A stretch of 61,096 nucleotides of DNA from contig JAQTMZ010000014.1 in assembly GCA_028714075.1 (NCBI GenBank), positions 1-61,096 on the forward strand. Direction: 5' to 3'. The position numbers and the translations under genes were made by a program. Source of the stretch: Gallionella sp. Lineage in GTDB: Bacteria; Pseudomonadota; Gammaproteobacteria; Burkholderiales; Gallionellaceae. Below are positions 7,330-15,820 of this stretch, piece after piece; positions within the stretch are counted from its first letter, which is position 1; every line of letters starts with the position of its first letter. Under the pieces are notes generated by a model. The model made no database searches. It saw nothing but the letters and a program-made list of their open reading frames with translations, and had not been told where the DNA came from.

Positions 7330-10300
7330 ATGGGCATCTCAGGGCGTATCGCCAAATATTTTCTGCACTCGCAGATGACCCCGCTGCTGGCGCTGGTCGC
7401 CGTGCTGCTGGGGCTGTTCGCCGTGCTGGTGACGCCGCGCGAGGAAGAGCCGCAGATCAGCGTGACCATGGCCAACGTGCTGATCGCCTATCCGGGCGCT
7501 TCGGCTAGGGATGTCGCACAGACCGTGGCGACACCCGCCGAGCAGGTGCTGGCGCAAATCGCCGGGGTGGATCATGTGTATTCCGTGGCGCAGCCGGGCA
7601 TGGCGGTACTCACCGTGCAGTTCAAGGTCGGCGAGGAACATATCGCTTCGCTGGTCAAACTCTACGACGTCATCCATTCGCATGCCGACTGGCTGCCGCC
7701 CACGCTGGGGGTTGCGCAACCCATCATCAAGGCCAAGGGCATCGATGACGTGCCGGTCGTTGCGCTGACGCTGTGGCGCGAACAGACGGCGGGTGGCGGT
7801 ATCGAATTGACGCAGGTGGCGCATGCCATTGAGGCCGAGCTGAAGCGCGTGCCAGGCACGCGCGAAGTATCTACTCTGGGGGCAACGCAGCGCATGGTGC
7901 GCGTATTGCTCAATCCGGAAAAGCTGAACGCCTATCAGCTCACCATGCAGGATATCCGCGCGGCATTGCAATCCGCCAATGTTGCGCATAACTCCGGAAC
8001 CCTGGTGCAAAACAACCGCGAGATGCTGGTGCAAACCGGCAGCTTTTTGAGCGACGCCAACGAAGTGAAGCAACTGGTGGTCGGCGTGTCCGGCGGCGAG
8101 GCGGCCAATGGCAAACCAATATTTCTGCGCGATATCGCCGAAGTGCAGGATGGCACGGATCAGCCAAGCAGCTATGTATGGTTGGGCACTGGCCCGGCAG
8201 CGGCGGATAAACACATTAAGGCCAAAGGCGAATTCACTGCGGTCACGCTGGCGATCACCAAGAAACCCGGCGCCAATGCGGTGGAGATTGCCGATAAGTT
8301 GCTGGTGCGCGTGAATGAGCTCAAGGGCAGCGTGATCCCTGCCGATGTGCAGGTCAGCATCACGCGCAACTACGGCGAGACCGCCAACGACAAGGCGATG
8401 AAGCTGATCCAGAAGCTGCTGTTCGCCACCCTCGCCGTGGTCGCGCTGGTGTGGTTCGCGATGGGGCGGCGCGAGGCGCTGGTAGTCGGTATGGCGGTGT
8501 TGCTGACGCTGGCGGCGACCTTGTTCGCCTCGTGGGCGTGGGGTTTCACGCTGAATCGCGTCTCGTTGTTCGCGCTGATTTTTTCCATCGGGATATTGGT
8601 CGATGACGCGATCGTCGTGGTGGAAAATATCCATCGCCGTCGTGCGTTGGCACCGCATCAATCTTTGGCTGAAATCATTCCGGAGGCGGTGGACGAGGTG
8701 GGTAGCCCGACCATCCTGGCGACCTTCACGGTGATCGCCGCACTGTTGCCGATGGCATTCGTCAGCGGCCTGATGGGGCCGTACATGAGCCCGATCCCGA
8801 TCAATGCCAGCATGGGCATGCTGATCTCGCTGGCGGTGGCGTTTGTCGTTACGCCGTGGCTGGTGTTGCGGTTTTCCGGGATGCAGCACGCTACCGTCCC
8901 GATGCCCTCTCCTCAATCCTCTCACGCAAGCGGGCGAGGAGGCGAACGAGAAAATCAATCTCCAATTTTTGAACAGAACACCGCGATCAGCCGTTTTTTC
9001 CACAAGCATTTAAGCCCGTTCCTGAACGGCGCGCATGGCAAGCCGGCACGGCGCAAGCTGTGGCTGGCCATTCTCGGTGGACTGCTGCTGGCGATAGCGC
9101 TGGGTGCGGTGAAACTGGTGATCCTGAAAATGCTGCCGTTCGACAACAAGTCGGAATTTCAGGTGGTGGTGGATATGCCGAGCGGCACCGCGCTGGAGCA
9201 GACCAGCGCGGTGTTGCACGAGATCGGCGGCTATCTGGCGACCGTGCCGGAAGTGACCGATTACCAGGTCTATGCGGGTACAGCCTCGCCGATCAATTTT
9301 AACGGCCTGGTGCGCCAATACTACTTGCGCAGCGCCGCCGCGCAGGGAGATATCCAGGTCAACTTGCGCAACAAGCATCAGCGCAGCCGCAGCAGCCACG
9401 AGATCGCCACCGCCGTGCTGGAGCCGGTGCAGAAAATCGCCAATGCGTGGGGAGCGAAGGTCAAGATCGTCGAAGTGCCGCCCGGTCCGCCGGTGATGTC
9501 ACCGATTGTGGCTGAAATCTACGGGCCGGATTATGACGGGGCGCGCAAGGTGGCCGGCAAGGTACGCGAGCAGTTCGGCAAGATCGAAGGCATCGTCGGC
9601 ATCGACGATACCGTCACGGAGCCCGCGCCCAAGTTGCTGCTGCATGTATTGCAGAGCAAGGCCGCGCTGCTTGGAGTCGCGCCGCGCGACATCGTGGACG
9701 TGATCGGCGTGGCGCTGTCCAGCCAAGATGTCGCCTCGCTGCACGATGCCAATGCGAAGTATGCGCCGCCGTTGCGTATCGGTTTGCCTGCGGAGCGGCG
9801 CAGCCGCATCGACGAGGTGCTCAAGCTCAAGGTACGTGCACGCGACGGAGTTCTCGTACCGCTCGCGGAGGTGGTGCAGGTGATTCCGGAATCGCGCGAC
9901 TACCCGATCTATCACAAGGATTTACTGCCGGTGGTGTATGTGTTCGGCGACATGGCGGGCAAACTGGATAGCCCGCTGTATGGCATGTTCGGCGTCAACG
10001 GCAAGGTCGGCGGCATGGCGCTGGAGCAGGGTGGCAATTTGGAAAGCTATTATTTCAGGCCGCCCGGCAACCCCTACGCCGGTTATGCGTTGAAGTGGGA
10101 CGGCGAATGGCAAGTGACCTTCGAGACTTTCCGCGATATGGGCATCGCCTATGGCGTGGGACTGATTCTGATCTACCTGCTGGTGGTGGCGCAGTTCAAG
10201 TCTTACCTCGTGCCGCTGGTCATCATGGCACCGATCCCGCTGACTATCATCGGCGTGATGCCGGGGCACGCGTTGCTGGGCAGCCAGTTCACCGCGACCT

Positions 10301-10611
10301 CGATGATCGGCATGATCGCGCTGGCCGGTATCATCGTGCGCAATTCGATCCTGCTGGTGGATTTTGTCAACCTGCAATTACATGAGGGGGTGGCGCTGCA
10401 GCAGGCGGTAATTTCCGCTGCCGGGGCACGCGCCAAACCGATCATCCTGACCGGGCTGGCGGCGATGCTGGGCGCGCTGTTCATCCTGGATGATCCGATT
10501 TTCAACGGGCTGGCCATCTCCCTGATATTCGGCATCCTCGTTTCCACCATGCTGACGCTGGTGGTGATCCCGGTGCTGTATTACGCCACGCTATATAAAA
10601 AATTCCAGTAG
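7330..10611 (+). CDS. RND-family efflux pump, inner-membrane subunit
   Basis: The 1093-residue protein has the duplicated RND plan, with a TM helix near residue 20, a large periplasmic loop, a TM block around 365-530, a second periplasmic half and a final TM block (about 935-1085). The first TM block contains FSIGILVDDAIVVVENIHRR, with the charged residues of the proton relay. It belongs to the acriflavin/AcrB-like (HAE) superfamily. Residues about 520-550, between the two TM halves, are low complexity (MPSPQSSHASGRGG) and derive from a REP-like sequence in the gene. It is coupled to the adaptor at 4938 and to sqr. No outer-membrane channel gene is present in the cluster, so TolC or another channel must serve it. 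Confidence 0.93.
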   Translation: MGISGRIAKYFLHSQMTPLLALVAVLLGLFAVLVTPREEEPQISVTMANVLIAYPGASARDVAQTVATPAEQVLAQIAGVDHVYSVAQPGMAVLTVQFKVGEEHIASLVKLYDVIHSHADWLPPTLGVAQPIIKAKGIDDVPVVALTLWREQTAGGGIELTQVAHAIEAELKRVPGTREVSTLGATQRMVRVLLNPEKLNAYQLTMQDIRAALQSANVAHNSGTLVQNNREMLVQTGSFLSDANEVKQLVVGVSGGEAANGKPIFLRDIAEVQDGTDQPSSYVWLGTGPAAADKHIKAKGEFTAVTLAITKKPGANAVEIADKLLVRVNELKGSVIPADVQVSITRNYGETANDKAMKLIQKLLFATLAVVALVWFAMGRREALVVGMAVLLTLAATLFASWAWGFTLNRVSLFALIFSIGILVDDAIVVVENIHRRRALAPHQSLAEIIPEAVDEVGSPTILATFTVIAALLPMAFVSGLMGPYMSPIPINASMGMLISLAVAFVVTPWLVLRFSGMQHATVPMPSPQSSHASGRGGERENQSPIFEQNTAISRFFHKHLSPFLNGAHGKPARRKLWLAILGGLLLAIALGAVKLVILKMLPFDNKSEFQVVVDMPSGTALEQTSAVLHEIGGYLATVPEVTDYQVYAGTASPINFNGLVRQYYLRSAAAQGDIQVNLRNKHQRSRSSHEIATAVLEPVQKIANAWGAKVKIVEVPPGPPVMSPIVAEIYGPDYDGARKVAGKVREQFGKIEGIVGIDDTVTEPAPKLLLHVLQSKAALLGVAPRDIVDVIGVALSSQDVASLHDANAKYAPPLRIGLPAERRSRIDEVLKLKVRARDGVLVPLAEVVQVIPESRDYPIYHKDLLPVVYVFGDMAGKLDSPLYGMFGVNGKVGGMALEQGGNLESYYFRPPGNPYAGYALKWDGEWQVTFETFRDMGIAYGVGLILIYLLVVAQFKSYLVPLVIMAPIPLTIIGVMPGHALLGSQFTATSMIGMIALAGIIVRNSILLVDFVNLQLHEGVALQQAVISAAGARAKPIILTGLAAMLGALFILDDPIFNGLAISLIFGILVSTMLTLVVIPVLYYATLYKKFQ
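8903..8950. repeat. REP-like palindrome inside the RND pump gene
   Basis: CCCTCTCCT...CCTCTCACGCAAGCGGGCGAGGAGG is a degenerate inverted repeat of the type seen intact between genes at 54444-54505. Here it lies in frame within the coding sequence and encodes the low-complexity linker of the pump. The frame is open through it, so the insertion was tolerated. Confidence 0.6.
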
Positions 10612-10642
10612 AATCTTCGCCAACTTAAGCAGGAGTTCCATT

Positions 10643-10855
10643 ATGAACGCAGAACGCATTACCCACATCGTTGCCGGGACATTCGTCCTGTCGTCCCTGG
10701 CGCTGGGCGTGGAAGACAGCCCGCTGTTTGTGAGCAAACATTTTTTATGGCTTGCAGTCTTCGTGGGCTTAAACCTGTTCCAAAGCGGCTTTACTTCATT
10801 TTGCCCGTTGACGCGTATCCTGAATAAATGCGGCATCAAGGACGGCGCGTGCTGA
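10643..10855 (+). CDS. Small membrane protein, DUF2892 (YgaP-type transmembrane domain)
   Basis: This 70-residue protein has two hydrophobic helices and the typical DUF2892 ending with CPLTRILNKCGI. AGGAG lies seven bases before the ATG. The domain often occurs fused to, or beside, rhodanese and sulfide-oxidation genes, for example YgaP and BigR-controlled loci. Here it closes the sqr-RND cluster and carries three cysteines near its C-terminus. Its biochemical role is not known. Confidence 0.85.
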   Translation: MNAERITHIVAGTFVLSSLALGVEDSPLFVSKHFLWLAVFVGLNLFQSGFTSFCPLTRILNKCGIKDGAC

Positions 10856-12642
10856 CAAATATACTGGCTTCATTGAGGGCTGCAAAGCCCGGCTTGGCTC
10901 ACGTCAGTTTGCTCATGGTCGGGTTGATGTGGGTTTTGCCATTCCTGCATCCTCGCCATCAATATCCATTGACCACGTTCGATCAGGAGTGGTGGAGTGC
11001 ATTGTTGGGAGTGTTTGCCCTCACTTTGCTGGTGGCTAGCGACTTCTGGCAACAGCCAAAAATTCCGCGCATCGCGCAATTGCCAGCCGGATTGATCGCC
11101 ATTCTGTTGTTGCAAATGGCTTTGCACAAGGTTGCCTATATCGATCAAGGCTTGCTGTACATTTTGTACTTGCTGTTCGCCGCATTGTTGATGTTGCTAG
11201 GAGCAAGACTGCGCGCTTGCTTTGGCCTTGAAAAAGTGGCAACCGCATTGGCATTTTTTTTGTTAATTGGTGCGGAGTTAAGTGCTTTGATTGGTATATT
11301 GCAGCATTTTCGCTGGAATACGCCACTGAATTCCGTAATAGTGATGAAAACCTCGGGTAGCGTGTTTGGCAATCTTTCGCAGCCTAACCATTTTGCCAAT
11401 TACATTACGCTAGGTTTGATCTCGCTGGGTTTGCTGTATCGGCAACAATGGCTCAAGGTGGGTTACGTGGTAGGGCTGGTTGCGCCGCTGTTATTTGTGA
11501 TGACCCTGAGCGGTTCGCGTAGTACCTGGCTGTATTTGCTGCTGATGATTGGTTTGGCATGGCAGGGATATCGGCACGATGCGCGGCTGCGACCCCTGCT
11601 ACGCTACAGTCTGCTGCTGATGGCAGGCTTTGGGTTAATGCACTGGATTGTAAAGTTACCCTTCCTGGCAGGCGCCGTGGGTAGTGAGGATACCTTGCAG
11701 CGATTGTTCGGTACGGCAGATTCCGGCGGAATCCGCTTGTATCTGTGGCATGAGTCATGGCTGATGCTCACTCAGTCGCCGTGGCTGGGAGTGGGCTTCG
11801 GGCAGTTTGCATGGCACCACTTCCAGTTGTTGCCGGTATTGCATCCAAGCTATATCAGCGGCCTATACAATAACGCCCACAATTTGATTTTTCAAATCGC
11901 TGCCGAGGCGGGTCTGGCAGGATTGCTGGTATTGTTCGCCTCACTGGGTGTGTGGCTGTATGGTATGCGTCGCGCAACAATGGATGCGGCGCACTGGTGG
12001 GGCTATGCCGCACTGGGCGTGCTGGCGATTCACAGTCTGCTCGAATACCCTCTGTGGTATACCTACTTCGTGGCAGTCGCTGCTATTTTGTTAGGGGTCT
12101 TGGATGAAACGCGCTATGGCCTTGAATTGCGCAGGGTGGGACGTATGTCGCTGGTGGCCATTTTGCTGCTTGGCTTGATGACTCTGATACAGCTACGTAG
12201 CGGCTACCAACAATTAAAAAACACGCTGACAATACATTCGGTTTCGGGTAATTTTGTTGAAGACTTTGAGCGTGTCCGTGATGGTTTGATTGCGGTACAC
12301 GCGGGATCACTGTTGTCACCCTATGCCGAAATATTCATGGGCGGATTAACTGGTGTTGACACCGACCATCTCGAAGAAAAACTGGCTCTAAATGACCGAA
12401 TCTTCCGTTTTATTCCAGCGGACTCGGTAGTGTATCGGAGAGCATTTTTTCTTGCGCAGGATGGTCAGCTAGAGCAGGCTAAGCAGGTCATGGAACAAGC
12501 CATTTGGGCATACCCAGACCACGTTATTGCGCGCCGCCAGTTAGTGCAGTTAGCCGAGAAAGACCCCGCGCATTTTTCAGCTCTGCTAGAATTCGCCGTC
12601 CAGAAAGAAGAGGAGCACCAGCGTGCAGTTCATCATCAGTAA
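10849..12642 (+). CDS. PglL/Wzy-type O-oligosaccharyltransferase or O-antigen ligase family membrane protein
   Basis: The protein has about 597 residues from GTG 10849, which overlaps the stop of the preceding gene and has AAGGA upstream; an ATG at 10828 is less likely. About twelve membrane helices are followed by a soluble C-terminal part (about 430-597) with TPR-like repeats. The periplasmic-loop motif NNAHNLIFQIAAEAGLAG is typical of the Wzy_C/PglL family, where the His is needed for glycan transfer. PglL-type enzymes move lipid-linked glycans onto pilins. Four major pilins lie 10 kb downstream, so they are plausible acceptors. O-antigen ligation (WaaL) cannot be excluded. Confidence 0.82.
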   Translation: MLTNILASLRAAKPGLAHVSLLMVGLMWVLPFLHPRHQYPLTTFDQEWWSALLGVFALTLLVASDFWQQPKIPRIAQLPAGLIAILLLQMALHKVAYIDQGLLYILYLLFAALLMLLGARLRACFGLEKVATALAFFLLIGAELSALIGILQHFRWNTPLNSVIVMKTSGSVFGNLSQPNHFANYITLGLISLGLLYRQQWLKVGYVVGLVAPLLFVMTLSGSRSTWLYLLLMIGLAWQGYRHDARLRPLLRYSLLLMAGFGLMHWIVKLPFLAGAVGSEDTLQRLFGTADSGGIRLYLWHESWLMLTQSPWLGVGFGQFAWHHFQLLPVLHPSYISGLYNNAHNLIFQIAAEAGLAGLLVLFASLGVWLYGMRRATMDAAHWWGYAALGVLAIHSLLEYPLWYTYFVAVAAILLGVLDETRYGLELRRVGRMSLVAILLLGLMTLIQLRSGYQQLKNTLTIHSVSGNFVEDFERVRDGLIAVHAGSLLSPYAEIFMGGLTGVDTDHLEEKLALNDRIFRFIPADSVVYRRAFFLAQDGQLEQAKQVMEQAIWAYPDHVIARRQLVQLAEKDPAHFSALLEFAVQKEEEHQRAVHHQ

Positions 12643-13033
12643 CATGCTTCCGATTTCCATTGCGTTGCTCAGCGGCACCATGCTGCTATGGTCGGTATTT
12701 GGCAACCGTATTCGCGGCATCAAGGAGGTGAATTGCACTGCAGCCTTGCAGCTCATCAACCATAAAAACGCGTTGGTGCTGGACGTGCGTGATGACGGCG
12801 AATATAAGGTCGGGCATATTTTGAACTCCATGCAGATCCCGCTCGGCAAACTCAACGAGCGTGTCAGTGAACTGGAAAAATACAAGGAGCAGCCCATTGT
12901 GGTGGTGTGCCGTAGCGGCAATCGTTCCGGCACGGCTTGCGCGGCGCTGGGTAAACACGGTTTTACCCAAGCCTACAATCTGGCGGGTGGTGTAACGGCT
13001 TGGCAGAAGGCTAATTTGCCTTTGAAAAGATGA
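12623..13033 (+). CDS. Rhodanese-like sulfurtransferase with N-terminal membrane helix
   Basis: The 136-residue protein starts at a GTG overlapping the previous gene, with AGGAG upstream. Residues 8-27 form a membrane helix. The rest is one rhodanese domain with DVRDDGEY and the active-site loop VVVCRSGNRSG (Cys96). It is the first gene of the rhodanese-grxC-secB-gpsA block that is conserved in many betaproteobacteria. Function is probably transfer of sulfane sulfur. The substrate is unknown. Confidence 0.9.
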   Translation: MQFIISNMLPISIALLSGTMLLWSVFGNRIRGIKEVNCTAALQLINHKNALVLDVRDDGEYKVGHILNSMQIPLGKLNERVSELEKYKEQPIVVVCRSGNRSGTACAALGKHGFTQAYNLAGGVTAWQKANLPLKR

Positions 13034-13290
13034 TGGCAAAGGTGCTAATGTACTGCACCGCAGTCTGTCCATACTGCGTCCGTGCCGAGCAATTGTTGCA
13101 GCGCAAGGGCGTGCGGGAGATTGAAAAAATACGCGTCGATTTGCAGCCGGAATTGCGTGTGGCGATGATGGAAAAGACCGGGCGGCGTACCGTGCCGCAA
13201 ATTTATATCGGCAGCGAATATGTCGGCGGCTATGACGAGCTTGCATCGCTCGATCATGCCGGTGAATTGGATAAGCTTTTGGCAGCATAA
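13030..13290 (+). CDS. grxC: Glutaredoxin 3
   Basis: The 86-residue protein has the dithiol active site CPYC at residues 13-16 and the cis-proline motif TVPQIYIG, so it reduces disulfides and glutathione-mixed disulfides in the cytoplasm. Its ATG overlaps the rhodanese stop by four bases, indicating translational coupling. Length is standard for bacterial Grx3. Confidence 0.96.
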   Translation: MMAKVLMYCTAVCPYCVRAEQLLQRKGVREIEKIRVDLQPELRVAMMEKTGRRTVPQIYIGSEYVGGYDELASLDHAGELDKLLAA

Positions 13291-13306
13291 TTTCAGAGGA
13301 AAAAAC

Positions 13307-13774
13307 ATGACTGAAGTAGCACAGGAAAATAACCAACCCGTATTCAACATAGAAAAAATTTACGTGAAGGATCTCTCGGTGGAGATACCGCACGCACCAC
13401 AGATTTTTCTGGAACGCGAAAACCCGCAAGTCGATGTGCAATTGAACACACAAGCAGCAGCGATTGAGAAAGACATGTACGAAGTGACAATTACCAACAC
13501 GGTAACGGCTAAAGTCGGCGAAAAAGTAATGTTCCTGATTGAGGCCAAGCAGGCTGGTATCTTCCGGTTGAGCAATCTGTCCCAGGAAGATGTGGAGCCG
13601 GTTTTGGCGGTGATGTGCCCGAATATCCTGTTTCCATATTTGCGTGAGCTGGTTTCCAATGTTGCCGTACGCGCCGGTTTTGCGCCGGTGCTGTTGAATC
13701 CGGTTAATTTCGATATGCTCTATCAGCAACATAAACAGGAGCAGGCACAGCCTGCGGCAACCACCACCCACTGA
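13307..13774 (+). CDS. secB: Protein-export chaperone SecB
   Basis: The 155-residue protein matches SecB throughout, with FNIEKIYVKDLSVEIPHAP near the start and CPNILFPYLRELVSN in the middle. SecB is a tetrameric cytoplasmic chaperone that keeps preproteins unfolded and delivers them to SecA. The ATG at 13307 was chosen because AGAGG lies just upstream and the family begins here; longer in-frame starts run into grxC. The stop overlaps the start of the next gene. Confidence 0.97.
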   Translation: MTEVAQENNQPVFNIEKIYVKDLSVEIPHAPQIFLERENPQVDVQLNTQAAAIEKDMYEVTITNTVTAKVGEKVMFLIEAKQAGIFRLSNLSQEDVEPVLAVMCPNILFPYLRELVSNVAVRAGFAPVLLNPVNFDMLYQQHKQEQAQPAATTTH

Positions 13775-14244
13775 TGAAGTCATGTAATCCTCCGTATCTG
13801 GTTGTGCTGGCTCGTTTAGCCGCTGTGGTGGGACTGCTGTGCAGCGCGAATGCAGTTCATGCGGTGGATTATGTGTCGGTCGGCGAGAGCAGCGCGATAC
13901 TTTACGACGCGCCCTCGCTCAAGGCGAAAAAGAAGTTTGTGGTGAATCGTTACATGCCTTTCGAGCAAGTCGTCACACTGGATAACTGGGTCAAGGTGCG
14001 CGACAGCAAGGGCGAGTTGTCATGGATGGAAAAGCGCGTATTAAGCAGTAAGCGCTATGTGTTTGCGTTGCCACCGCTGCTGGATGTGCGCGCCGAGCCT
14101 GATCCGGGTGCGGCGCGTTTGTTCCAGGTGCGCCAGCAGGTGGCCCTGGAGCGCCTGGAATCAACCGGTACCGGTTGGGTCAAGGTGCGCCATCAAGATG
14201 CGGAAGTCGGCTATGTGCGCAGCACCGAAATATGGGGCGATTGA
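13774..14244 (+). CDS. Periplasmic SH3-domain protein
   Basis: This 156-residue protein has an N-terminal signal peptide ending near ANAVHA and two SH3-like (bacterial SH3/SH3b) segments, with RAEPDPGAARLFQVRQQVALERLES in the second. Such domains bind peptidoglycan or other envelope ligands. The ATG overlaps the secB stop, and gpsA follows after four bases, so it is in the same operon. The specific role is unknown. Confidence 0.8.
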   Translation: MKSCNPPYLVVLARLAAVVGLLCSANAVHAVDYVSVGESSAILYDAPSLKAKKKFVVNRYMPFEQVVTLDNWVKVRDSKGELSWMEKRVLSSKRYVFALPPLLDVRAEPDPGAARLFQVRQQVALERLESTGTGWVKVRHQDAEVGYVRSTEIWGD

Positions 14245-14248
14245 ATAG

Positions 14249-15235
14249 ATGAATATCACCGTCCTCGGTGCGGGGGCATGGGGAACTGCGCTCGCTGTCA
14301 GTCTGTCTGCCAACCATCGCGTTACGCTATGGTCGAACGAACCCGCCCAGATCGAGGAGATGCGCGCCACGCGCCTCAACCAGCGCTTTCTTCCGGATAT
14401 TCCACTGCCTGATAATCTTGAACTGAGCGCGGATATTACTGCTGCGATGGCAAAGGCCGAACTGGCGATCATCGCCGTCCCTACCGCCGCGCTGCGCGAG
14501 GTGCTGCAATTGCTGATGTCAGCCGGGCAATGCTTCGATGTGGTGTGGGTATGCAAGGGTTTCGAGGCGGGAACCTCGTTGCTACCGCATCAAGTGGCTG
14601 CAGAAGTATTGCCGGAAAAATTCCGCTGTGGCGTATTGTCCGGTCCCAGTTTTGCGCAGGAAGTTGCGTGCGGCCTGCCGGCCGCATTGACCCTGGCTTC
14701 TGCTGACGAAGAATTTGCACGCGGCACTGCGCAAGCGCTGCACCATGCGCGGTTGCGCATTTATGCCAGCAACGATGTCACGGGGGTGGAAGTCGGTGGT
14801 GCGGTAAAAAATGTGATGGCGATTGCTGCCGGTATTTGCGACGGCTTGGGGCTTGGCTATAACGCGCGTGCTGCCCTGTTGACGCGCGGTCTGGCCGAGA
14901 TCACGCGGCTCGGCTTGAAGCTCGGCGGACGGCCCGAGACGCTTGGCGGTTTATCCGGTGCGGGAGATTTGATTCTCACTTGTACCGGCGACTTGTCGCG
15001 CAACCGTCAAGTTGGCTTATTGCTGGCACAGCAGCATAAATTACCGGAGATTCTGCACCGGCTCGGGCATGTTGCCGAGGGCGTTTACACGGTACGTGAG
15101 GTGCACAGTCTCGCGCAACGACTTGGTGTTGCAATGCCGATTTGTGAGGCGGTACACAGCGTGTTGTATGAGCAGGTTCCGGCGGCAAACGCAGTGGAAG
15201 CATTGCTTAATCGTGCGCCGAATTCGGAGTTTTAG
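14249..15235 (+). CDS. gpsA: Glycerol-3-phosphate dehydrogenase [NAD(P)+]
   Basis: The 328-residue enzyme makes sn-glycerol 3-phosphate from dihydroxyacetone phosphate for phospholipid synthesis. The dinucleotide-binding GAGAWGTA is at residues 7-14, and the catalytic Lys motif EVGGAVKNVMAIAAG is in the middle. Conserved RNRQVG is near the C-terminus (DLSRNRQVG). It ends the rhodanese-grxC-secB-SH3-gpsA operon and is convergent with trmL. Confidence 0.97.
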   Translation: MNITVLGAGAWGTALAVSLSANHRVTLWSNEPAQIEEMRATRLNQRFLPDIPLPDNLELSADITAAMAKAELAIIAVPTAALREVLQLLMSAGQCFDVVWVCKGFEAGTSLLPHQVAAEVLPEKFRCGVLSGPSFAQEVACGLPAALTLASADEEFARGTAQALHHARLRIYASNDVTGVEVGGAVKNVMAIAAGICDGLGLGYNARAALLTRGLAEITRLGLKLGGRPETLGGLSGAGDLILTCTGDLSRNRQVGLLLAQQHKLPEILHRLGHVAEGVYTVREVHSLAQRLGVAMPICEAVHSVLYEQVPAANAVEALLNRAPNSEF

Positions 15236-15256
15236 CGGGAGATGGATTTGCTGTGT

Positions 15257-15721
15257 CTACAGCCCTCCGTTAAACCCGCATTGTCGCCATGCCTCGAATA
15301 CTGTCACGGCCACCGTATTCGATAAATTCAGGCTGCGGCTGTGTGGCAGCATCGGCAGGCGCATGCGATGTTCGACATCGAATTGATCCAGCACTTCTGC
15401 GGGCAGACCGCAGCTTTCCGGCCCGAACAAAAACGTATCTCCAGACTGATAGCGGGTTGTGTGAAATGGCTGCGAACCCTTGGTCGTTAGCGCAAAAACG
15501 CGTGCCGGGTCGAATGTCGACAGGCAGTCCTGCAAAGCGCCATGCACACACAATTCTGCAAATTCGTGATAATCCAGCCCGGCGCGGACAAGTTGCTTGT
15601 CTTTCAGGGTGAAGCCGAGCGGGTTGATCAAATGCAACCGGCAGCCGGTGTTGGCGCACAGGCGGATGATGTTACCGGTATTAGGCGGAATTTCCGGTTG
15701 ATAAAGAATTACATTGAACAT
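15257..15721 (-). CDS. trmL: tRNA (cytidine/uridine-2'-O-)-methyltransferase TrmL
   Basis: The 154-residue SPOUT methyltransferase modifies the wobble base of tRNA-Leu isoacceptors. Motifs include the start [21 protein letters not shown] and FGPESCGLP, and the C-terminal knot loop [16 protein letters not shown] that binds S-adenosylmethionine. ATG 15721 matches the family start; an upstream TTG adds five residues but is unlikely. It is monocistronic and convergent with gpsA. Confidence 0.95.
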   Translation of the reverse strand: MFNVILYQPEIPPNTGNIIRLCANTGCRLHLINPLGFTLKDKQLVRAGLDYHEFAELCVHGALQDCLSTFDPARVFALTTKGSQPFHTTRYQSGDTFLFGPESCGLPAEVLDQFDVEHRMRLPMLPHSRSLNLSNTVAVTVFEAWRQCGFNGGL

Positions 15722-15820
15722 AAAAATACCCGGCAAGTCTTGTCAGTATCGAGGAAAACAGCTAACTTCCGAACTCGCTCACAAACTAGCCAGCTACAAT
15801 AAATTAATCAGGAAGGAATT

